A DNA stretch of 31,689 nucleotides from a virus. Within the stretch, counting starts at the first letter, position 1; the number at the start of each line of letters is the position of its first letter. Below, one piece after another: positions 20,364 to 25,461 of this stretch. Location: positions 1 to 31,689 of the IMG/VR virus record IMGVR_UViG_3300032242_002960. One strand, given 5' to 3'. The translations under genes were made by a program, and so were the position numbers. The notes under the pieces are model-generated. The model saw nothing but the letters and a program-made list of their open reading frames with translations. It made no database searches and had not been told where the DNA came from.

Positions 20364-20561
20364 TTATTCTCCTAATTTATAAAGTTTGGTTAAATCGTTA
20401 GCAAAAGCATGCAATGCTTCCTGTTCAATATCAATATATTCATCAATGCTTTCTACTTTATTTATCACTTCCGTATTTTCACGAAGCGAATCAATGAGTC
20501 GTTCACTAAAAAGCAAATGGATTTCATTTAGCAGTTCATCAACTAATTCTTGTTTGTTCAT
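20364..20561 (-). CDS. Hypothetical acidic 65-aa protein
   Basis: Not recognised. MNKQELVDELLNEIHLLFSE begins a wholly helical, acidic protein (STEYIDIEQEALHAF-like middle, end LTKLYKLGE). Leader carries module P3 and AAAGGAAA. No metal or membrane features. Confidence 0.68.
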   Translation of the reverse strand: MNKQELVDELLNEIHLLFSERLIDSLRENTEVINKVESIDEYIDIEQEALHAFANDLTKLYKLGE

Positions 20562-20578
20562 TTTAGTTTCCTTTGTTG

Positions 20579-20592
20579 GTATGGTTATTGTA
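20579..20592 (-). promoter_or_regulatory. Promoter/operator module P3
   Basis: On the - strand TAGTACAATAACCATACCAAC: -10-like TACAAT (complement of 20587-20592), then CCATAC (complement of 20579-20584) and an AACAAAGGAAA ribosome site. Weaker -10 than P2 and P4. Serves 20561 and 20361. Confidence 0.5.
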
Positions 20593-20600
20593 CTACGTTA

Positions 20601-20750
20601 TTATCTGTTTGGATCGTTAAGAATAAAAGCTTCGCAACAACGTTTGAGGATTTCTCTTGCATCTTTATATTCTATTTTGCCTTCGTCTAACTGTTCATAA
20701 ATATCTGTTACTGAACAGAATAAATCATCGATTGAGTATGGTTTGTTCAT
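20601..20750 (-). CDS. Hypothetical 49-aa protein
   Basis: MNKPYSIDDLFCSVTDIYEQ continues with GKIEYKDAREILKRCCEAF and ends LNDPNR. Helical, slightly acidic, three cysteines. It starts one base after the stop of the 73-aa gene and is read with it. Not recognised. The stop lies about 10 bases upstream of P3. Confidence 0.65.
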   Translation of the reverse strand: MNKPYSIDDLFCSVTDIYEQLDEGKIEYKDAREILKRCCEAFILNDPNR

Positions 20751-20751
20751 T

Positions 20752-20973
20752 TTATTTTCTTTCAGTTATTAATTCGTTATCACAGTATGGTAAACCGATT
20801 TGATATTCAACTACAAAAATATCTTCTTTATAAAACCAATCTTCTTCAAGATCACGATTCTTTGTATGAAGTTCTAATGCTTTATCTAATGTTGCAAGTG
20901 CTTCTGCTTTTGTTTTACCGAATCCCTCGAATGTAAAATTCCTGGAATCGTATTGTGCTTTATAAATCTTCAT
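20752..20973 (-). CDS. Hypothetical 73-aa protein
   Basis: MKIYKAQYDSRNFTFEGFG then KTKAEALATLDKALELHTKN resembles small phage proteins with one strand pair, an EAL helix and a C-terminal VEYQIGLPYCDNE strand (HicB-like in shape but without the usual partner). GAAAGGAAATCG precedes ATG 20973; the in-frame extension to 21015 covers the promoter and is discounted. First gene of the cassette after module P4. Confidence 0.7.
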   Translation of the reverse strand: MKIYKAQYDSRNFTFEGFGKTKAEALATLDKALELHTKNRDLEEDWFYKEDIFVVEYQIGLPYCDNELITERK

Positions 20974-20994
20974 ACCGATTTCCTTTCTTTGTTG

Positions 20995-21017
20995 GTATGG
21001 TTCTATTATAACCAAAC
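20995..21017 (-). promoter_or_regulatory. Promoter/operator module P4
   Basis: On the - strand GTTTGG-T-TATAAT-AGAA-CCATAC: -10 is the complement of 21005-21010, CCATAC of 20995-21000 and GTTTGG of 21012-21017. One base differs from the P2 dyad. It starts the cassette and faces the + strand promoters P5a and P5b. Confidence 0.65.
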
Positions 21018-21048
21018 TCCCTGCAATAGGGAATTTATTTAATAGGGA
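21018..21048. promoter_or_regulatory. Possible operator between divergent promoters
   Basis: TCCCTGCAATAGGGA (21018-21032) is a 5-bp dyad, and AATAGGGA repeats at 21025-21032 and 21041-21048. It lies between P4 and P5a, where a regulator could control both directions. Confidence 0.35.
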
Positions 21049-21075
21049 CTTTACCTAGTATGCAAATCAATAAAA

Positions 21076-21158
21076 GTATGGTATACTCGCGAGCAGTAAT
21101 AGTCTTGTAATTTAGTCAAGTATAAATATATTTTCTTTTTATAAAAGTATGGTATTAT
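21076..21158 (+). promoter_or_regulatory. Promoters P5a and P5b for the + strand gene at 21195
   Basis: AAAAGTATGGTATACT (GTATGG 21076-21081, -10 TATACT 21082-21087) and AAAAGTATGGTATTAT (GTATGG 21147-21152, -10 TATTAT 21153-21158) repeat each other 71 bases apart. The GTATGG that abuts the -10 is the same half-site as in P2. A common regulator for both directions is therefore likely. Confidence 0.5.
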
Positions 21159-21194
21159 TAAATTGTAGTAAAACCAAACATAAAGGAAAATTAT

Positions 21195-21452
21195 ATGCGC
21201 GAACTTTTATTGGAAACGATTTCAAAAGATGGAACAGAATGGAATGATATTGTAAAAGTAATAGAACAGAATACGAAAATAAAAAATTTCTTAAAAGTAC
21301 GAAGTGTGATTCAAGAATTAAAAAACGAAGATTTAATTTACAGAACTGCAAATCTTCATAAAGAAATTTACGTTAAAGGTTCTGCACCGTCAGACTTAGA
21401 TGAACAAAAACGAATCAACTTACAGCAAGAATTAGCAAAACTTTCTAAATAA
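21195..21452 (+). CDS. Small possible winged-helix DNA-binding protein (85 aa)
   Basis: The only + strand gene of the central region. MRELLLETISKDGTEWNDIV begins helix 1; VIEQNTKIKNFLKVRSVIQE and LKNEDLIYRTANLHKEIYVK make a helix-helix-wing order typical of a small winged HTH. A charged helix (DEQKRINLQQELAKLSK) ends it. AAAGGAAAATTAT precedes the ATG. It is flanked by the repeated promoters and by the dyad region, so it is a candidate for the regulator of both. The fold call is by eye only. Confidence 0.6.
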   Translation: MRELLLETISKDGTEWNDIVKVIEQNTKIKNFLKVRSVIQELKNEDLIYRTANLHKEIYVKGSAPSDLDEQKRINLQQELAKLSK

Positions 21453-21458
21453 ATCCTT

Positions 21459-21491
21459 TTCTGTTCGTTACTTAAAACGTATCGAACAGAA
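21459..21491 (+). terminator. Stem-loop after the 21195-21452 gene
   Basis: TTCTGTTCG/CGAACAGAA (21459-21467 with 21483-21491) is a perfect 9-bp stem with a 15-base loop, 7 bases after the stop. The T tract that follows is poor (ATCGTATTTTGC), so it is an imperfect terminator or an mRNA-stabilising hairpin. Confidence 0.45.
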
Positions 21492-21542
21492 ATCGTATTT
21501 TGCATTTTCAGTCTTAAAAGGCATTCTGCCTTTCCCGCCCCC

Positions 21543-21897
21543 ATGCCACATAGCGAAATGGCGCACCACCACATCAGCAAGTAGTCGACTAAACTAGTCG
21601 AGCATTCAATTCTGCGTTTCAGTCCATGCCACATCGTGGCATCGTGCCAAACAGATAAATGATAATCATTCTCAGTTAGCTGACGCGCCACATCGCGGTG
21701 TGCCATGCCACGATGTGGTGGACTGCCTGCGTGCCACGATGTGGTGTGCGGCACCGCTATGTGGTGTGATGCCGATGTGCGTTGCAGGTAGATGAGGATG
21801 ATTATCATTTACTGCTGTGCCGATATGCGGGATAGGTAGATGAGAATGATTATCAGTTAATAACTGAGGGGCAAAAATTGTTTATGGCACATCGGCT
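21543..21897. repeat. Dyad and tandem-repeat region, possible replication origin or control site
   Basis: At least eight degenerate copies of a GCCACATCGNGG-type word occur in both orientations (for example 21625-21642, 21685, 21704, 21731, 21751), several being near palindromes. A 48-bp direct repeat lies at 21770-21817 and 21818-21865 (TGCCGATRTGCG ... GGTAGATGAGRATGATTATCA). TCGACTA/TAGTCGA (21585-21591 with 21595-21601) is a hairpin. An A/T-rich tract follows at about 21977-22000. No coding signal is convincing between 21453 and 22358. Confidence 0.7.
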
Positions 21898-22027
21898 TTT
21901 TAGGTACCGGTCGCGCTGCCGCCCGGAGCCTAGACAAAGACCGAATTTTTTAAAGTTGGCTCCCCTCACAGTTTTCCCCAATTTTTTTTATTTTTTATAT
22001 AGACAAAAAGGTATTGAGAAGAATTTG

Positions 22028-22318
22028 GGTACCACTTGGGTACCACTTCTAAAACCAAAGGGGTACCCAACTTTTATTAATGTAATCAAAGGCTTAGGCA
22101 AGTTGGGTACCACTTGTACTAGAAAAAGCGCAAGTTGGTCTATCCCTATAGAATTATTATTTTTTTTTATATTTAAAGTAATATAGAAAAGAAGTAGTAC
22201 AAGTGGTACCCAAGGCCAAAAACGGACACGAGAGCCAGTCCCAGACAGGGTACCACTTCTTTTTCTGAAGTTCAGTGAAGTGGTACCCAAGGGGTACTCA
22301 AACAGCAGAAGTGGTACC
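22028..22318. repeat. Right GGTACC block: eight sites, inverted copy of 17312-17660
   Basis: GGTACC lies at 22028, 22039, 22062, 22106, 22205, 22249, 22282 and 22313 within TTGGGTACCACTTC-like words in both orientations; a ninth word at about 22291 is mutated to GGGTACTC. The inverted spacer words are tgtaatcaaaggc (22081-22093), aaaagcgcaagttgg (22124-22138), aaaagaagtagtac (22187-22200) and ctgaagttcagtgaag (22265-22280), exact complements of the left ones and in mirror order. The block leads directly into the + strand operon. Confidence 0.9.
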
Positions 22319-22358
22319 CAAAGGGAACCTTTATCTTAATACCTGCATAGTTAAAACT

Positions 22359-22562
22359 ATGAAGCGCATCAACCCACATACCAACAAGCCGTTCTGCCAC
22401 GGAGACGAACGGGAAGACGGTTTTATATTTTATGGATACACAAACAGGCTCAGATCTAATGGAACGTTCATTGAGATATGGTTAAATCCAAATAGCATCC
22501 ATACGATACGTGAGAAGGACCTCGCGCGCAAGAAGGCAAAGTACTGGGAATTAACTTGGTGA
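22359..22562 (+). CDS. Small basic protein, first gene of the right operon (paralogue of 17040-17234)
   Basis: The 67-aa product starts MKRINPHTNKPFCHGDERED and contains FYGYTNRLRSNGTFIEIWLN and a basic tail (EKDLARKKAKYWELTW). Similarity to the 64-aa protein of the left operon is clear over the first 45 residues. No good ribosome site precedes the ATG, unlike the left copy, so expression may be weak or the message may be leaderless. It sits 40 bases from the last GGTACC site. Function unknown. Confidence 0.72.
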   Translation: MKRINPHTNKPFCHGDEREDGFIFYGYTNRLRSNGTFIEIWLNPNSIHTIREKDLARKKAKYWELTW

Positions 22563-22828
22563 ACTACGGGTATCAGATAACAGGCGTACTAGAATCACCG
22601 CCTGGCAATATTACAGGATTCAGGGTATTGGTTTGCACGCTGCGCCATTTTGAGACAGTCGACGTGCCGGCAAAGATATTTGATAAAGAGACGCTCAGGT
22701 ACATTAAGTTTAGAACAGATCTTCCGTACAAATTAGATATTCGAAAGCTGCCAGTGGAAGTGGAGAATAAAATTCGCTTTCCATTAAACAACTACCTTGA
22801 TCGGTGGGTAAGTGCTAACTTATCATAA
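22559..22828 (+). CDS. Hypothetical 89-aa protein
   Basis: The start is GTG at 22559, overlapping the previous stop as GTGA. NYGYQITGVLESPPGNITGF then VLVCTLRHFETVDVPAKIFD suggest a beta-rich small protein, followed by a helix (LPVEVENKIRFPLNNYLDRW). Its end overlaps the Hint gene start (TAATG). Not recognised. Confidence 0.6.
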   Translation: MNYGYQITGVLESPPGNITGFRVLVCTLRHFETVDVPAKIFDKETLRYIKFRTDLPYKLDIRKLPVEVENKIRFPLNNYLDRWVSANLS

Positions 22829-23838
22829 TGGCAATAGCATCGGACACTCCCATACCCACGGTTAAGGGTTGGCTGCCAGCAAGCCAGCTCATGGTAGGTG
22901 ATTATGTATTTGACCAGCACGGGTTTCCCCAGCGCGTTAAAGTAATCCAGCCATACATACCGCAGCAGATGTACAAGATCACGCTTGACGACGGACTGTC
23001 AATTGAAGGAGACAAGCATCTTGCGTTTTATCCTGAAACCAAACTTAATCGAGTTTGTGTTAGCCAGTTCTTATCGCGCCGCAAAGCAAACGCGCAACGC
23101 CGACCTAACCGGCGTAAGATGGTGCTAGTGCAGAAAACAGTAGAGCAGCTTTTAAAAACAGGGATCCGTAATCCTGACGACGACCGGTATGAGTATACGA
23201 TTCCAACGTGCCAGCCAGTTAATTACCCGTACCAAGATCATCCAGTCCCGCCATTTGTAGCAGGCCTATGGTTTGCAGCACAGCGCGTTGGTGGAACAAT
23301 TAAAAAAACAAAGCTGTTCCATGACCACGTGAAAGAGCGGCTGAGAGATGTTGGTTATCAGGTTGTTAATAAAACAACAGCGCGCTTTGGTGTAAAGCCT
23401 TCGGTAAACCAGTCGTTCCTAACACGGTACGCACCGATTCCTAAAGTGCTACCACCAGAGTATTTGCTTGGAACGTCAGAGCAACGTATTGATCTCTTAG
23501 CTGGAATCATGTGCTCAGATGAGTACAACTACAATATAAAAACAGATACGTATTACTACAGAACTAGAGACAAGCGGTTCTGTAGGATGCTGCAAAACCT
23601 CTGTGAATCGCTTGGAATCAGAACAATGTCCAAACTAAATTCAGAAGAGTATAGTATTTATGAAGTACGGTTTAGAACAGAAATACCTTTAGTACCAAAC
23701 CGTAACCCTCTACAAAGAACAATTAAATTCAAACGGCGTACGCTTCGTAAAATAGAAGAGATCAAACCGTTTGCTTGTGTTCACATCGAAACAGAAAGCC
23801 AGTTCTTAGCTGGTGAAGGATATATCCCGTGTCTTTGA
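22828..23838 (+). CDS. Free-standing intein-like Hint domain with degenerate LAGLIDADG endonuclease
   Basis: The product is 336 aa. Residues 5-40 (SDTPIPTVKGWLPASQLMVG, DYVFDQHGFPQRV) are an intein block A and following strands. GDKH (61-64) corresponds to block B His. 317-336 (CVHIETESQFLAGEGYIPCL) corresponds to blocks F and G. The middle has two LAGLIDADG-like helices, FVAGLWFAAQ (143-152) and LLAGIMCSDE (223-232); only the second keeps an acid. The first residue is Ala/Ser rather than Cys, and the end is PCL instead of HN, so normal splicing is unlikely. It overlaps the large terminase start by 10 bases. It may be a homing endonuclease derived from a terminase intein. Confidence 0.75.
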   Translation: MAIASDTPIPTVKGWLPASQLMVGDYVFDQHGFPQRVKVIQPYIPQQMYKITLDDGLSIEGDKHLAFYPETKLNRVCVSQFLSRRKANAQRRPNRRKMVLVQKTVEQLLKTGIRNPDDDRYEYTIPTCQPVNYPYQDHPVPPFVAGLWFAAQRVGGTIKKTKLFHDHVKERLRDVGYQVVNKTTARFGVKPSVNQSFLTRYAPIPKVLPPEYLLGTSEQRIDLLAGIMCSDEYNYNIKTDTYYYRTRDKRFCRMLQNLCESLGIRTMSKLNSEEYSIYEVRFRTEIPLVPNRNPLQRTIKFKRRTLRKIEEIKPFACVHIETESQFLAGEGYIPCL

Positions 23839-25265
23839 ATAAAAAGCAAGAAAAGATAATCGCCGATTTTGCGGTAAAAAATAAGAACTGGCCTAAAGAA
23901 GAACTAGACCTTGCGCTATGGCGTATCAACTGGGACTTAACGGCGCTAGAACATCAACGCGAACCAGAAGTAGAATACGATACGTTATTCTTATGCGCAG
24001 GCCGTGGAGCAGGTAAGACACACATGGCAGCAAACTGGATTGGGCTACGCGCTGCGCTATATGACCATACCCGCTGGTTGGTAGCAGCGCCAACATCTAA
24101 CGACATCCGTGGTACGTGCTTTGAAGGCGATTCAGGACTTCTTAACATTATTCCACACTCGTTGATTGACAACTACAACAAATCGCTGTCAGAGATTCAC
24201 CTTAAAAATGGTAGCATGATCCGAGGTATTCCAGCAACAGAGCCAGAGCGTTATCGTGGTACGCAGTGGAACGGCGCATGGATGGACGAGCTTGCAGCGT
24301 GGGATTACTTAGACGATGCTTGGGACCAAATCCAGTTTACGTTGCGTTTAAAAGATGCGCGGATTGGGCGCGTGCAGCAGATTATTACAACAACGCCAAA
24401 ACCAAAAGAATTAATTGTAGACATTGCTGAAGGAAAAATTGGCGGCGAAGTGTACATGGTTAACGTATCATCATACGCAAACCGTAAAAACCTTTCGGCA
24501 TCGTTCTTTAAAGCACTTGAAACATACGAAGGCACTGACCTTGGTAAACAAGAGATTGAAGGTTCGATCCTTGATCCAGAAGATTCTGGTATTGTGAAGC
24601 GTAAATGGTTTAAAATGTGGCCAGCAGAAAAGCCAACGCCTGTTCTTGAATACGTTATTGCGTCGTATGACCCAGCAACATCAGAAAAAACAACCAATGA
24701 CCCAACAGCCTGTATTGTATTAGGCGTTTTTGAACAGCAAGATGCTGGAACAGCCGTTATGTTACTTGATTCATGGGATAATCACCTGTCATATCCTGAG
24801 TTACGGCGCAAAGTTGTAGGTGATTACAAAGAAGTAGTGTATGGTGCTGATAATGATTTTGGAAAAGGGCGAAAAGCGGACCTTGTTTTAATGGAAGACA
24901 AGTCAGCAGGTATCTCGTTGATTCAAGACTTGCAGCAATCTGGCACGCCAGTGCGCGGATACAACCCTGGAAGGGCAGATAAAGTGCAGCGTTTAAACAT
25001 TGTTGCGCCTCTTATTGCTAAGGGCAAGGTGTTTATCCCAGAAGATAGCAACAAAAAAGGTGAATTTGCAGAATGGACAAAGCGGTTTATGCGCCAAGTG
25101 TGTTCTTTTCCAGATTCTGGTGGACATGATGATTATGTTGACGCGCTATCACAGGCACTCCGTGTATTAAGGGATTCAGGCTGGATTACTTTGGACATTT
25201 TACCAGCACGCGATTTTGATTATGCAGAAGACAGGCGCAAATATGTAAATCCTTACGCAGAATAG
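23829..25265 (+). CDS. Terminase large subunit
   Basis: The 478-aa packaging motor. ATPase: Walker A CAGRGAGKTHMAA (56-68, K63), Walker B GAWMDELAAW (149-158, D153 E154), and ITTTPKP coupling motif. Nuclease (RNase H-like): ASYDPATS (metal Asp), LMEDKSAG and HDDYVDALSQAL with paired Asp near the end. It cuts the concatemer and drives DNA into the prohead through the portal encoded next. It starts at GTG 23829 within the Hint gene end. Length is usual for the family, with no intein inside. Confidence 0.95.
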   Translation: MSLNKKQEKIIADFAVKNKNWPKEELDLALWRINWDLTALEHQREPEVEYDTLFLCAGRGAGKTHMAANWIGLRAALYDHTRWLVAAPTSNDIRGTCFEGDSGLLNIIPHSLIDNYNKSLSEIHLKNGSMIRGIPATEPERYRGTQWNGAWMDELAAWDYLDDAWDQIQFTLRLKDARIGRVQQIITTTPKPKELIVDIAEGKIGGEVYMVNVSSYANRKNLSASFFKALETYEGTDLGKQEIEGSILDPEDSGIVKRKWFKMWPAEKPTPVLEYVIASYDPATSEKTTNDPTACIVLGVFEQQDAGTAVMLLDSWDNHLSYPELRRKVVGDYKEVVYGADNDFGKGRKADLVLMEDKSAGISLIQDLQQSGTPVRGYNPGRADKVQRLNIVAPLIAKGKVFIPEDSNKKGEFAEWTKRFMRQVCSFPDSGGHDDYVDALSQALRVLRDSGWITLDILPARDFDYAEDRRKYVNPYAE

Positions 25266-25293
25266 GGGCGGAAAAGCGTGTTTTTGTGCATTA

Positions 25294-25461
25294 ATGGAAT
25301 TAGAATATCTAATTGGTCACTTAATGCAACCACTCAAAACTCCCCGTCAAATGATGTTTGAACAAGCGGGCGTACTTCCCAAATTTAAAACCGGTGGCAA
25401 ATCAAAGCCAGCGGCCAAAAGTCCACGCGCGACTCAAAAACCCAAAAAAGCTAAAAAATAA
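25294..25461 (+). CDS. Small basic protein between terminase and portal (55 aa)
   Basis: MELEYLIGHLMQPLKTPRQM then MFEQAGVLPKFKTGGKSK and a lysine-rich end (KPKKAKK). Short proteins with a FEQAG...F.TGG block recur in phages near the terminase in my recollection. It joins the portal gene as TAATG. The start is uncertain: no clear SD site precedes 25294, and the ATG at 25324 is an alternative. Confidence 0.6.
   Translation: MELEYLIGHLMQPLKTPRQMMFEQAGVLPKFKTGGKSKPAAKSPRATQKPKKAKK

Noticed and set aside
21368-21808. Open frame of 146 codons on the - strand across the dyad region
   Set aside because: His/Cys/Trp-rich composition with no domain pattern, no ribosome site, and it lies over the repeats and the 21195-21452 gene; the frame is open because of the repeated words.
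22828-25265. Hint gene and terminase as one protein joined by frameshift or splicing
   Set aside because: There is no slippery heptamer at the 10-base overlap, and the terminase has a complete N-terminus with its own GTG start; the Hint termini lack splicing residues.
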